Origin: Bradyrhizobium algeriense
GTDB taxonomy: Bacteria > Pseudomonadota > Alphaproteobacteria > Rhizobiales > Xanthobacteraceae
Length of the DNA stretch: 64,000 nucleotides
Direction: 5' to 3'
Assembly (NCBI RefSeq): GCF_036924595.1
Contig: NZ_JAZHRV010000001.1
Span: forward strand, 6,076,001 to 6,140,000
Shown: positions 53,692 to 63,700 of the stretch, piece by piece
Position numbering within the stretch: the stretch's first letter is position 1
Layout of the letters: each line of letters begins with the position of its first letter
Notes under the pieces: model-generated
The model's database searches: none
Told to the model about the DNA's origin: nothing
What the model saw: the letters and a program-made list of their open reading frames with translations, nothing else
Made by a program: the position numbers and the translations under genes

Positions 53692-54792
53692 CTACGATTT
53701 CCTTGTATTCTCGAACGCGCGCGCCATCGCGAACCAGAGCGGCTTCTTCTGCATCGATGAATCGAACGGCAGCGGCCGAGGCAGCCGTTGCGCGAGGGGG
53801 TCCTTCTTCTTCGCCGCGTCGGTATAGAACGAGTAGTTGTCGGCAAGTTCCCACGCGATCACCACCTTGACTGCCGGAACGCGCAGCACGTTATTCAGGT
53901 ACTTCTCGGCCGTATCGGCGATCATGGCATCGCGCGTCGCGATGTCATCCGGAAACGTGTCGTCGCGCACGTCGAATTCAGTCAGGTAGATCTCGACGCC
54001 ACGTTCGGCCAAGGCATGAAGAAATTCGGCGAAGCGTCCGGGGTCGTGCGGGTAGCGGGGCTGCAGGTGGCTTTGCAGACCGACGGCATGCAGCGGCACG
54101 CCGGCATGCTTCAATTCGTCCACCAGCTGCAGCAATCCCTTGCGTACCGTGAGGCCGACCTCATCGTCGCGCTCGCTCTGTGCTTCGTTCAGAACCAGTT
54201 TGGTCTTCCGGTCGACCATCGCCACGCGCTCGAATGCGCGGCGCACGTATCCTGTGCCGAACGTGTCGTACCATGGACCGAGCCTGTAACCGCCGGGCGC
54301 CTTGTGCCCGGGCCAGAACGGTTCGTTGACGACATCCCATGAATGCAGTTTGCCGACATAACGGGCAGCCACTTCCTCGATATAGGAATCGAAGAACTTC
54401 TCGCGCTCGGCCCCGCTCATGTTCCTGATCCATTGCGGAACCCATTCGTTCCAGATCAGGCAATGGCCCCGCATCGGAATGTTGTTACTTGCACAGAATT
54501 GCAGCAGACGGTCCGCGCTCTCGAACCGCTTCGGCCCCGACTGCGGCGCGATGGTTCCCATCTTCATCGCAATGTCAGTCGTAACGATCCGCGTCTGCGT
54601 CTGATAGAGCTCGCGATAGGCATGATCCTTGTCGATGACAGGGCCTGCAGCTGCGCCGAACACGATCCCGTTACGGGCGGCGATGGCGCCGAGACTCTGC
54701 GTGGGCTGCGCCGCGAATGCTTCCTTCTCGTACGACGCAACGCTTGCTCCTGCGATAAGAGCGAGCGCATTTCGCCTCGACCACTGCTGCAT
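53692..54792 (-). CDS. Glycoside hydrolase family 10 enzyme (endo-beta-1,4-xylanase-like)
   Basis: Secreted TIM-barrel glycanase. The 366-residue precursor has a Tat-type signal (SRRNALALIAGASVA). Catalytic residues are visible: acid/base Glu157 in SWDVVNEPF and nucleophile Glu272 in IYLTEFDVRD; substrate-site motifs MRGHCLIWNEWVPQW and GLQSHLQ match GH10. It is the only leftward gene between two runs of rightward polysaccharide genes. A role in trimming or releasing the cell's own polymer is more likely than plant xylan digestion, by analogy with glycanases in rhizobial polysaccharide clusters, but that is inference. Confidence 0.9.
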   Translation of the reverse strand: MQQWSRRNALALIAGASVASYEKEAFAAQPTQSLGAIAARNGIVFGAAAGPVIDKDHAYRELYQTQTRIVTTDIAMKMGTIAPQSGPKRFESADRLLQFCASNNIPMRGHCLIWNEWVPQWIRNMSGAEREKFFDSYIEEVAARYVGKLHSWDVVNEPFWPGHKAPGGYRLGPWYDTFGTGYVRRAFERVAMVDRKTKLVLNEAQSERDDEVGLTVRKGLLQLVDELKHAGVPLHAVGLQSHLQPRYPHDPGRFAEFLHALAERGVEIYLTEFDVRDDTFPDDIATRDAMIADTAEKYLNNVLRVPAVKVVIAWELADNYSFYTDAAKKKDPLAQRLPRPLPFDSSMQKKPLWFAMARAFENTRKS

Positions 54793-54997
54793 AGCTGATC
54801 TCCATCACGTGAATGATTCGCCGCCATGTCTCGCCCTTCGCATCGCGACATCGCCATCGTTGCGTCGCATTAGTTCGATTTCGTGACGATGCCGGTTGAG
54901 AAAATTTTCGACACACAGTTCCCGTCACGAAGCAGCGGGCATGTCGATAGTTCAGCGTGAATGCGTCTCTCGATCAAATCATCATCAGGGGATCGAC

Positions 54998-55792
54998 ATG
55001 TCGGAACCGCCAATATCGTTGCAGCCGAGTCTCACCGTCGATGGCATCACCATCAATGTTCCATCGCTCCCCGCGGCGGTTTCGTCGATCGTGTCGGCTG
55101 CGCAACATGGCGACACCTTCAGCGTCTGTACGCTCAATCTCGATCATGTTGTTCAATTGCAGCAACACGCGAACTTTCGCGCCGCCTATCGCCGTGCCCG
55201 ATTTGTCACAGCCGATGGGTTCCCGATCGTCGTGCTGAGCCGTCTCATGGGAACGCGCATCGAGCGGACGACCGGCGCCGATCTCGTCGAGCCGGTCTGC
55301 GCCGAAGCGCGAAAGAAAGGCCTCCCGGTCTTTCTGCTGGGCGCGAACGATCTCACGCTGAACGCGACGGCGCGACGTCTCTCGGAACGATTCAGGGGAT
55401 TGCAGATTGCAGGCTGCCTTGCGCCGGGACCGGGGTTCGATCCCTATTCCAGCGAAGCCGATGCGGCGATCGAACGTATTCGCGACTCCGGCGCCAGGCT
55501 TTGCTTCGTGGCGCTGGGTGCGCCACGGCAGGAGCTGTTCGCCGCGCGATGCCTCGACGAGTTGAACGGAACCGGCGTGTTGTGCATCGGCGCCGCGCTC
55601 GATTTCATTGCCGGCACACAGAGCCGCGCGCCGTCCATCGCGCGCAAGACGGGGCTTGAATGGGCGTGGCGCATGCTGCGCGAGCCGCGGCGGCTCGGCC
55701 CCCGCTATGTCAAATGCATGAGCGTTGTTCCGCGCCTCGTTGCGCGAACCATTCCGCAAATCGTCCAGGCACGCATGAGGAAAGCGGCATGA
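54998..55792 (+). CDS. WecG/TagA/CpsF-family glycosyltransferase
   Basis: GT26 enzyme that transfers a sugar, often ManNAc or glucuronic acid, to a polyprenyl-linked acceptor. The 264-residue protein has TLNLDHVVQLQQ, the family block FVTADGFPIVVLSRLMG, the GLPVFLLGANDLTL segment and VALGAPRQELFAARCL. ATG 54998 has a CAGGGGA site. As GumM-type members of this family add glucuronate in xanthan synthesis, the UDP-glucuronate made by the dehydrogenase at 36869-38188 is a plausible donor; this is inference. Confidence 0.88.
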   Translation: MSEPPISLQPSLTVDGITINVPSLPAAVSSIVSAAQHGDTFSVCTLNLDHVVQLQQHANFRAAYRRARFVTADGFPIVVLSRLMGTRIERTTGADLVEPVCAEARKKGLPVFLLGANDLTLNATARRLSERFRGLQIAGCLAPGPGFDPYSSEADAAIERIRDSGARLCFVALGAPRQELFAARCLDELNGTGVLCIGAALDFIAGTQSRAPSIARKTGLEWAWRMLREPRRLGPRYVKCMSVVPRLVARTIPQIVQARMRKAA

Positions 55793-57066
55793 CTTCAACA
55801 TTGACCCTGGCGCTACGCGCGCGAAATGCCAACCCGATCAAGCCGCGTTACCAGATCTGCCTGATCCATCCGTTCGACCCGCGCGGCCAAAAGGTCGGCG
55901 GCCTCGAAACCTACATCCGCGACTTCATCACGTTTCATCCCGTTGACACCGACATCCTCTTCATCGGCGTCGACTCGACGGGCGATCTGGAGTTGGGAAA
56001 GCTTCACCGGCTGACGTTCCGCGGCCGCGGCTTCGACTTCCTGCCCATCCTGCATTATTCGGACCAGCAGGCGCGCGAAGCGGCCCGCAGCATCCGCACC
56101 TCGCTGACCGGCCAATTCTTCATGGCGCTGCTCCGCCACTTCGGCCCGATCGCACGGTTGATCCGCGCCAGGCGATGCTCGGTCGATCTGCGGCGCGTTG
56201 AATTTTCGTGGCTGCCGGCGATCCTGCGGCTTCCCTTCGTTCAGATGCTTCACGGCGAAGGCGCACCGAAACTGCAGATGGATTCGCTGCTGCGGAAATA
56301 CGCCTTCGTCCACAACACCGGCGAGCGGTTCGCCGTCGCCATGAGCGAGAAGTTCCTTTGCGTCAATCCGTTCATCACCGAGCGGCTGCAGCAGACCTAT
56401 CCGCGCCGCAAGGACAAGATCGACACGCTCTGGACATGGGTCAATACGGACATCTTCAAGCCGCAGCTCTGGCCGCTGGACTCTTCACCGTTCCAGATCG
56501 TGTTCGCCGGCCGGCTCGATGAGTTCAAGGACCCGCCGCTGATGTTTCGCACCATCGATCGCCTGCGGCAGCGATTGAACGGCGATGTCAGATTTCACTA
56601 CATCGGCACCAGCGACCCGCACCGGTTCGAGGAATTCGCAGCCATCGAGGACATCACCGTGCGCCACGGCTTCAAGGATGCCGCGGGCATGGCGGAGACA
56701 CTGGCGAGCGCCCATGCCGGCATCCTGACATCCGAGTTCGAAGGCATGCCGCGTTGCGTGCTGGAAACCCTGGCGGTCGGCCGGCCCGTCGTCGCCGTGC
56801 ACCTGCCGCAGCTCGAATCCGTGATCCGCCCTGGCGTCAGCGGCTATCTGGTGGCGCGGGACGGCAGTCGAGACGACATGGTGGATGCGCTCGCGCAGCG
56901 GTTTGTCGATGTCAGGACTGGCATCGAGGCGGGCGCGATGAATCCGGTACACATCGCCGATTCCATCAGGGCGTTCACCCCTGGCACCCAGCTCGCGCGG
57001 GTGTACCGCTATCACCAGGAAATTCAGGATGCGCGCGGACTTGCCGCCGCGGCGCCGACCTATTGA
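55789..57066 (+). CDS. Glycosyltransferase family 4 protein
   Basis: The 425-residue protein starts with ICLIHPFDPRGQKVGGLETY, the GT4 acceptor-side opening, and carries the donor-side IVFAGRLDEFKDPPLMFRTI and TSEFEGMPRCVLETLAVGRP (EX7E). An insertion of about 80 residues in the N-terminal half (around RLIRARRCSVDLRRVEFSWL) is longer than usual. The ATG overlaps the GT26 stop by 4 bases, so the two are co-translated. It adds a sugar during repeat-unit assembly; identity of the sugar is unknown. Confidence 0.88.
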   Translation: MTSTLTLALRARNANPIKPRYQICLIHPFDPRGQKVGGLETYIRDFITFHPVDTDILFIGVDSTGDLELGKLHRLTFRGRGFDFLPILHYSDQQAREAARSIRTSLTGQFFMALLRHFGPIARLIRARRCSVDLRRVEFSWLPAILRLPFVQMLHGEGAPKLQMDSLLRKYAFVHNTGERFAVAMSEKFLCVNPFITERLQQTYPRRKDKIDTLWTWVNTDIFKPQLWPLDSSPFQIVFAGRLDEFKDPPLMFRTIDRLRQRLNGDVRFHYIGTSDPHRFEEFAAIEDITVRHGFKDAAGMAETLASAHAGILTSEFEGMPRCVLETLAVGRPVVAVHLPQLESVIRPGVSGYLVARDGSRDDMVDALAQRFVDVRTGIEAGAMNPVHIADSIRAFTPGTQLARVYRYHQEIQDARGLAAAAPTY

Positions 57067-57076
57067 GGGCGCCGGG

Positions 57077-58258
57077 TTGAACATCCTTCTGTTGACCAGC
57101 GAGTTCGCTCCCGCGATGGGAGGCATTGGGACCTACGCCCGCGAAATCGCCGCGGCCGCCAGCCGGCTCGGCGCCAAGGTCACTGTCGTGGCGCCCGACT
57201 ACGCGCGGCAGACCCGCGACGACGACCGGGCCCTGCCCTTCGAAGTCGCTCGGTTTCGCGGCGGGCTCCACTCCATGCGCGACCTGCCGCGCAAGATCAT
57301 GTTGGCGCGTCGCGGCGTTCGCGGCGATCGATACGACGTGGTCCACGCGGCCGATTGGCCGTTCTTCATTCCGGTCGCGCTTTCGAGGTGGCGAACCTCG
57401 GCGCGGGTATTGATGACGGTGCATGGCACCGAGATCAATGAAGCGCAGACGCCGCTGAAGCGCATCGCCATTCGCAGCGCCGGCGTGTTCGGGCCGCGCA
57501 CGGAGGTGGTCGCCAACAGCCGCTTCACCGAGACGCTGTTCCGCGAGCGGTTCACCGTCGATCCCGCCAGGATCAGCGCGATCAATCTCGGCGTATCGGA
57601 ATTCTGGTTCGGCGCGCCAAGGAAACGCCGCGAGATTCGCCTTGCCTATCGGCTGCCGGAGGACCGCCTGGTGATGATCACGGTGGCGCGAATCACGCGC
57701 CGCAAGGGGCTTCATCTGACGCTCGCTGCGCTGTCGCAGCTTCCGGACAATCTGCGCCAGCGCATCACGTGGCTTGTGATCGGACCGGACGGCGAAGCCG
57801 ATTATGTCGATGAACTGCGACGGGCTGCCGGTCAGGCGGCCTGCGACATTCGTTTCCTCGGCCCGCAGCCGAATGAAGCGATCCGCGATCTCTACGCGGC
57901 TTCGGATTTCTTCTGCCTGACGGGACTGCCTGACACGACCGGCCGGGTGGAGGGATTTGGACTGGTCTATCTCGAGGCCGGAGCCGCCGGCCTGCCGAGC
58001 GTCGCGACCGAGGTCGGCGGGGTGCCCGATGCCGTGCTCGCCGACGAGACCGGAATTCTCGTGCCGCCATCGGTGGAGAGCATCTCGCTGGCGATCGCGG
58101 AACTGGCAGCCGACCGGGGCCTGCGCGCCATTCTCGCGGCGGGCGCCTCCGCCCATGCCCGCGCCCTTTCATGGGAACGCTGCGCGGCGACAACCTATGG
58201 CCTGGCCTATGCCAGCAAGCGGGCAACCGCGGACCGCGCCATCGGAACAGTGGCATGA
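57077..58258 (+). CDS. Glycosyltransferase family 4 protein
   Basis: The 393-residue GT-B protein opens with NILLLTSEFAPAMGGIGTYA (glycine-rich acceptor loop) and has MITVARITRRKGLHLTLAAL, TDTTGRVEGFGLVYLEAGAA-like donor residues (EX7E) and a VGGVPDAVLADETGILVPP block. I place the start at TTG 57077, ten bases after the previous stop and after a GAGGG site; an ATG at 57029 would overlap the previous gene by 38 bases. Part of the same assembly operon as the two genes before it. Confidence 0.86.
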   Translation: MNILLLTSEFAPAMGGIGTYAREIAAAASRLGAKVTVVAPDYARQTRDDDRALPFEVARFRGGLHSMRDLPRKIMLARRGVRGDRYDVVHAADWPFFIPVALSRWRTSARVLMTVHGTEINEAQTPLKRIAIRSAGVFGPRTEVVANSRFTETLFRERFTVDPARISAINLGVSEFWFGAPRKRREIRLAYRLPEDRLVMITVARITRRKGLHLTLAALSQLPDNLRQRITWLVIGPDGEADYVDELRRAAGQAACDIRFLGPQPNEAIRDLYAASDFFCLTGLPDTTGRVEGFGLVYLEAGAAGLPSVATEVGGVPDAVLADETGILVPPSVESISLAIAELAADRGLRAILAAGASAHARALSWERCAATTYGLAYASKRATADRAIGTVA

Positions 58259-58668
58259 AGCTGTTGGTCGCGACCGCGATGCTGCTCGCGCTCGCGACCG
58301 GTACGGCGCGGGCGGATAGCGAGAACTGCCGCAAGAGCCGCGAGTATCTCCTGGGCACTCCCGGCGGTGACCTGTCACTGACGCCGCAGGCCTATAACGA
58401 CCTGTTCAAGACCTGCATCGCGACATCAGCCATGCCCAACGTGAAGGATGCGTATATCCTGAGGGATGGCGGCATCGCCGTGGTCCCCAAGCAGGACAGC
58501 GTTGCGGCGACGGCCGCCACGCTTGCGCAGTTCTGCGACGCTCATCCGCACGGCGTGCTGCGCTTCATCACGGCTAAGGAAAAGCTTGCCATCCGATCCG
58601 TAACCGACGTCGCACGGATGTCGTCGACCTCGTCGACGCCATGCAAGAAGATCAAGGGCCTTTCGTAA
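58255..58668 (+). CDS. Small secreted protein at the end of the polysaccharide operon
   Basis: The 137-residue precursor has a Sec signal (MKLLVATAMLLALATGTARA) and a mature domain of about 117 residues with four Cys (ENCRKS, FKTCIA, QFCDAH, TPCKKI), probably two disulfides. The FCDAHPHGVLRFI stretch recalls the Rap1a/Tai immunity fold, but the match is too weak to name. The ATG overlaps the glycosyltransferase stop (ATGA). A periplasmic accessory role in polymer export or stress is possible. Confidence 0.65.
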   Translation: MKLLVATAMLLALATGTARADSENCRKSREYLLGTPGGDLSLTPQAYNDLFKTCIATSAMPNVKDAYILRDGGIAVVPKQDSVAATAATLAQFCDAHPHGVLRFITAKEKLAIRSVTDVARMSSTSSTPCKKIKGLS

Positions 58669-58693
58669 CGCCCGCGCGCCGCCTCTCAAAACC

Positions 58694-59617
58694 TCACTTT
58701 TGCCGGTTGTAGTATTCCGGCATGGCGTGCGGATCCATCGCCTGCTCGGCCCTGCGCCCGAGAAAAAAGAAGCCGCTGGCAGCGTCGGCTGCGGCCCGGC
58801 CGCGGCCCAACGCATCGAGATACCTGATCCAGAAGAAGGGCAGCACGATCAGGCGTGACAGCTTGTTACCCGCGCCGAGCGCGCGCGAGAAATAACGGAT
58901 CGACCATGCCAGCGCCACGCCGGCGCCACCGACCGGCCCGGCGCTGATTTCGGAAAATCGCCTGAACAACCAGCGGTGACCGCTCTGCGTGAAACGCGAG
59001 AAGTCATAGGCCTGCTCATGCACCTGCTGCATGAACGGTGTCTCCGCATAGACCAGGCCGTCCAGCCGGAGCACGCGATGCAGCTCGGCAACGACGGTGG
59101 CGGGCTCGAGCACATGTTCCAGCACCGCCTGCACCCAGACGCCATCGAACACGCCATCCTCGAACGGCAATTTGTGAGCGTCCGCCACCAGCACGGTATG
59201 CGGCGAGGCGTAGACATCAGTGCCGACGAGCTCGATGCAATCGTCCCGGTAGAGTTCGTCCGCGCCCAAACCAATCGTCCCGCCGCCGATCACGAGCACG
59301 ACCGGCCGCCTCGACTCCCGCTTCAACAGATCGATGAATTTCGTGCTGTTGGAAACCGCCACCGGATTGCCTCCGAAGGTAAGGCGATGCAGCCGCGACC
59401 CCATGGAACGGCGGCTGACATCCCGCTGCAGCGCCGAGCCGTTCTCGGCGTCGTACATTCGGCGCTCAAAAATGCTGGCTGCAAAATCGATCAGCACCGG
59501 CTGGGTGCCGATCATGGGAAACCCTGCCCTGCTATAATCGCAGGCACGGTTGGAACATGACGGCTGTGACCACGCGTTCCGCAGCGCCGACAAACAGCGA
59601 GGGCAGCGAAGACGCAT
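58694..59617 (-). CDS. Class I SAM-dependent methyltransferase
   Basis: The 307-residue protein has a four-Cys knuckle at its N-terminus (RCPRCLSAL and PSCSNRACDY, about 3-27), then a Methyltransf_11 domain with VVLVIGGGTIGLGADELY (SAM loop), HKLPFEDGVFDGVWVQAVLE and a later LRLDGLVYAETPFMQQ. The C-terminal third (about 215-307) has two hydrophobic segments that may touch the membrane. I chose ATG 59617; a TTG at 59674 would add 19 residues. It converges on the secreted-protein gene and probably methylates a sugar of the polymer. Confidence 0.8.
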   Translation of the reverse strand: MRLRCPRCLSALRNAWSQPSCSNRACDYSRAGFPMIGTQPVLIDFAASIFERRMYDAENGSALQRDVSRRSMGSRLHRLTFGGNPVAVSNSTKFIDLLKRESRRPVVLVIGGGTIGLGADELYRDDCIELVGTDVYASPHTVLVADAHKLPFEDGVFDGVWVQAVLEHVLEPATVVAELHRVLRLDGLVYAETPFMQQVHEQAYDFSRFTQSGHRWLFRRFSEISAGPVGGAGVALAWSIRYFSRALGAGNKLSRLIVLPFFWIRYLDALGRGRAAADAASGFFFLGRRAEQAMDPHAMPEYYNRQK

Positions 59618-59883
59618 TTTCCAGTGCGCAGGTTCCGTATTCGCTACCGAGTGATCGACGGCAGAAGACTGCAAAGAAGGCCTCGTATGTCATTTCTACT
59701 GCCCTGCCCACGCCTGTTCGCAATCGATGCTATTTCGAATGCACCGACAGCGCAACAATGCCGGGACCGGGAACAATTCGGATGGTGACAATCTGGATGT
59801 CGCAGGAAGGTCCCCCTCGACGCTGCCAAGAGGGCTTGCGCGAACACAACGCACGAACCCGCCCCGTTGTTTCGAACAAAATT

Positions 59884-60438
59884 TTAGGATTTCTCGAAAC
59901 GCCTTCCAGCGGGCTTGCTCCGCCTGCGGCCGGCCGCACCAGAGGAGATCGCAGCGTTCCGCCATGCGGTCGGACAGGCCCCGGCATCCGACCAGCCGGC
60001 CATGACGTTCCTGATCAAGATCGACGGGTCGAGCAACATGTCGAGCCGGATGCGCAGGCCGGTGTTCGGCCGCCCCACCACTTTTCCGAGGCTCTCGGCG
60101 AACAGGCGGAACACCGTCTTCGGAAAAAGAACATCGGCGAGCCGTGTTCCGATCGCCACGGCCTCGTCGATCGTGATCTCGGCGCGCCCGCCACGCGCGC
60201 TCCCACTGAAGAAGCTTGCACGCAGCTCAACGCCTTCCTCGACGGGAAACGCGACAGTCTCCTCCTCGGCCATGCGACCGGCGGGTGATGCGTCGATCCG
60301 GACGCCTATCTCGCGCGCGTTCCTGCGCTTTGCGACGATGACGAAGTCTTCGTAGGCCGTGGTGGCGTACGACACCTCTTTCGTCGCAGTCCGAGTTGCG
60401 GCGCCGGTCGTTGTTCGTCTGACCACCTTGAGCCCCAC
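59884..60438 (-). pseudogene. Truncated gene with the N-terminal module of CHAT (caspase-like) proteins
   Basis: The reading from GTG 60438 contains YEDFVIVAKRR, VRIDASPAGRMAEEE, ETVAFPVEEGVELRA, IGTRLADVLFPKTVFRLFAE, SLGKVV and TGLRIRLDMLLDPS. This order (ligand-like strand, SPAGE, FP, G..LF..LF, SL, G-LR-RL-D) is that of the region just before the protease core in many CHAT proteins. Where LAALPWE should follow, at about 60020, the match ends, and no frame on this strand continues it. The catalytic His and Cys are therefore missing and the gene is probably a fragment. The remaining residues to 59884 look random. Confidence 0.55.
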
Positions 60439-60569
60439 GCGTTGGCACGCAGTGCATGCACAGATGGTACGATCTGTGGCCGAGCGAACGTATCGGCTTC
60501 CGGCCGCGCGATGCGACGATGACCCCGACGTTGTGTCCTATTGCCATTTCTATTGAGGCGAGTATCGTA

Positions 60570-60602
60570 CAGGCGTTTCAGAATTTCGATTTCAGGCGTT
60601 TC
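60570..60602. promoter_or_regulatory. Direct repeat upstream of the lipase-fusion gene, candidate operator
   Basis: CAGGCGTTTC occurs twice, at 60570-60579 and 60593-60602, spaced 23 bases start to start (about two helical turns), 131 bases before the start at 60733. The 294-base gap 60439-60732 otherwise holds no gene I can support; it is shared by the divergent CHAT fragment and the lipase fusion. Confidence 0.3.
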
Positions 60603-60732
60603 GCTCACGACCGTCGACAAGCTCAAAGGCATGCAGCCGGGTGACACCGGATGAGCTTTGCTGTGCGCGGTCAAGCGCGGATTGATCGCGCGCGGCGGTC
60701 GATCCCGGCGGAGGCAATTGCGGAGGTACAAC

Positions 60733-63700
60733 ATGGCCGCTCCGATCACGTTCGTCGTCCCTGGCGTCCGCGCAGACCGCGGCGCCACGCGCGGCGCCGG
60801 CGGCGCAGCATTACCCGTGGGGCGCGTGAAGGACTCCATCACCGTCACGGCCCAGCGCGCCGCCGGGGAATCGGAAGTCCGAACGACCGCAATTCCCGGA
60901 GAAGACGTCGTTCTGATCGAAGTCGCCGGAGGACCCGAGCTGTGGCTGCATCCGGACACCGCGCGGGAGCTGCTGCAATCCCAACAGGACGACCCGCTTC
61001 TCTCGCGCGGCGGGACGACGCTCGCGCCGGGCGAGGTACGTATTCCGGCCCGCTTGCAGTGGCGTCTCGAAGAAGGCGCGGCCGTGCCTGGCGCCACACG
61101 TGGCTTCCTCAGCGACGTGCTGGTGCGGGGGATTCAGGTCCTCACCGGTTTTGCCGAGGACAAGGCGGCGGATTTCGCGGCCTCGAAGGTCGTTCAGGCG
61201 TTCGACTCCAAGGTCAAGGCGGGCGTGTACCGGCTCGATCGTCAGCCGCCTGGATCGCTCAAGGACCGGACGCCGTCCACGATCGCATCTGGCGAGACAC
61301 CATCGCTGGTGCTGATTCACGGGACCTTCAGCGAAACCTCCGGCACGTTCGGAAAGCTGTGGAACGAGCACCCGGAGCTCGTCGATCTGCTCTTCAAGAG
61401 GTTTCGGGACAGGGTCTATGCGCTCGACCACCCGACGCTTGGCGCAAGCCCGATCGCCAACGCCATCACGCTGGCCGAAGCCGCGCCAGAAGGCGCGCGG
61501 CTTCATCTGCTCACGCATTCGCGCGGCGGATTGGTCGCAGAAGTGCTGGCGCGGGTCTGCAGCGAACCGGTGGCGTCCGTCGAGCTGTTCGCAAATGACG
61601 GTTCGAGCGCGCAGGAGCTGAAGAAGCTCGCCGAGCTCGTCGCCAGGAAGCGCATTTCGATCGATCGGGTCGTCCGCGTCGCCTGCCCGGCGCGAGGCAC
61701 CCTGCTCGCCTCCAAGCGTCTCGACGCCTATGTGTCGGTGGTGAAGTGGGCGCTCGAGCTCGCTCAGATTCCCGTCGCGGATGAGCTGGTCAAATTTCTG
61801 GGTGAAGTCGCCCGTCGACGCGCGGACCCAGACGTGGTTCCGGGTCTCGCGGCGCAGATCCCGGATTCGCCGCTCGTCAAATGGCTGCATGCGACCGACA
61901 AGCCGATCAAGGGCGATCTGCGCGTCGTGGCCGGCGATCTCGAGGGCGATTCGGTCGGCACCTGGGTCAAGACCCTCTTGTCCGATGCCTTCTTCTGGAC
62001 CGACAACGACCTGGTGGTGCAAACGCGATCGATGTATGGCGGGTCGCCGCGGGAGAAGGACTCGACGTTCGTCCTCGACCAGGGCGGCAAGGTCTCGCAC
62101 TTCAACTATTTCAGCAACCCGCGGACTGCGAATGCGATCGTGAACGCGCTGGCGCTCAGCGCCGATCCGCCGGACGAATTTCGCGTCATCGGCCCGCTCT
62201 CGTGGAGCGGGGAGTCGTCGACGGGGGTTCGGGCGGCACTGCAAGCGCGCGGTGCGGCCGCGGCCGCCGAGCTGCCTGCGCTCTTCATCTTGCCCGGCAT
62301 ACTCGGCAGCAATTTGAAGATCGACAACGATCGTATCTGGCTCGGATGGCGCCTCGTCAACGGCTTGAAGCAGCTCGCTTACGATCCCAAGGGCACCAAT
62401 ATCCTGCCGGACGGGCCGGTTGGCATCTACTACGACGACCTCGCGACGTTCTTCTTCGACGACCACGACGTGAAGCCGTTCGCCTTCGACTGGCGGCGCC
62501 CGATGGCCGCCGAGGCCAAACGTCTCGCCGACGAAGTCGCCGCCGCCCTCGACGCGCGCAAAACATCGAAACAGCCGGTGCGGATCATCGCGCATTCGAT
62601 GGGCGGCCTGGTTGCGCGGATGATGCAGATCGTCAGCCGCAGCACGTGGGACCGGATGATGGCGGCCGACGGCGCGCGCCTGTTGATGCTGGGGACGCCG
62701 AACGGCGGCTCCTGGGCGCCGATGCAGGTCCTGTCGGGCGACGATACGTTCGGCAATCTCCTGACCAGCGTGGGCGCACCATTCGGCGGCAACGGGGCGC
62801 GCAAGCTCATCGCCAATTTCCCCGGGATCCTGCAACTCCAGGCCGGCCTGCTGAACGGTCTCGGCACCGACGCAACCTGGAAAGATCTTGCAGCCGCCGA
62901 TCTTGCGGCGGCGCGCAGGAACAACCCCTGGCACAATCTGCCGCTGCAATTTGCCCAGTTGGAGTGGGGAATTCCCACCCAGGACGTGCTCAACGAAGCG
63001 GTCGAACTGCGGCGCGCGCTCGATCGGCAGCGCGACACCGACCTCGCCTCGTTCGCACACAAGCTCCTGCTCGTCGTCGGCAAGGCGGAGTTCACGCCAG
63101 CGGGCTACCAGAAGTCGGACGACGGCGTGATGTATCTGGACGCGCCGGACCAGGGCGACGGCCGGGTGCTGCTCGACAGCGCCGTGCTGCCGGGGGTGGC
63201 CACCTGGGTCGTGGACGCTGATCATGGATCTCTGCCCCGGCACAAGGAAGCCTTCGGCGGATACCGCGACTTGCTCAGCATGGGCCGGACGGATCGCCTC
63301 TTCACGCTAACCGCGGCCCAGACCGCGCGGGGACAGGCGGAACCAACTGCCAAACCGCTGGTGCGAAGCCGTCCGTCACGACTGCCGGGCGGTGAAACAC
63401 CGCCACAGCGCGAAACCGACGTGCTGGCGCCCGCGGCCACGGCGCCCGCGCCGCAGGCGAAAACGCGGGCTGCGGGCCTGCACATCACCGTCATGAACGG
63501 CGATCTCACCTACGTCTCCGAGCCATTGCTGATCGGCCACTACCGCGCACTGCGCCTCACCGGCACGGAAGCGGTGATGGACCACGCGATCGGTGGCGCG
63601 ATGATCGCGTCACTCCAGCGGGGCCTCTATCCGGACGCGCCCGGCAGCCACCAGGTCTTCGTCAACGTCACGACCAATGCCGACAATCCCTGGCAATTGC

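Noticed and set aside
59557..60288. 243-codon rightward open frame between the methyltransferase and the lipase fusion
   Set aside because: It crosses the CHAT-like fragment in antisense, has no recognisable motif and its composition is that of a shadow frame.
60811..63243. 810-codon open frame on the minus strand, and rightward frames 60651-61598 and 61881-63221
   Set aside because: All are shadows of the real rightward gene that starts at 60733 and stays open to 64000. Only that frame has hydrolase motifs and a ribosome site; the others are Arg/Ala/Gly-rich nonsense typical of GC-rich antisense frames.
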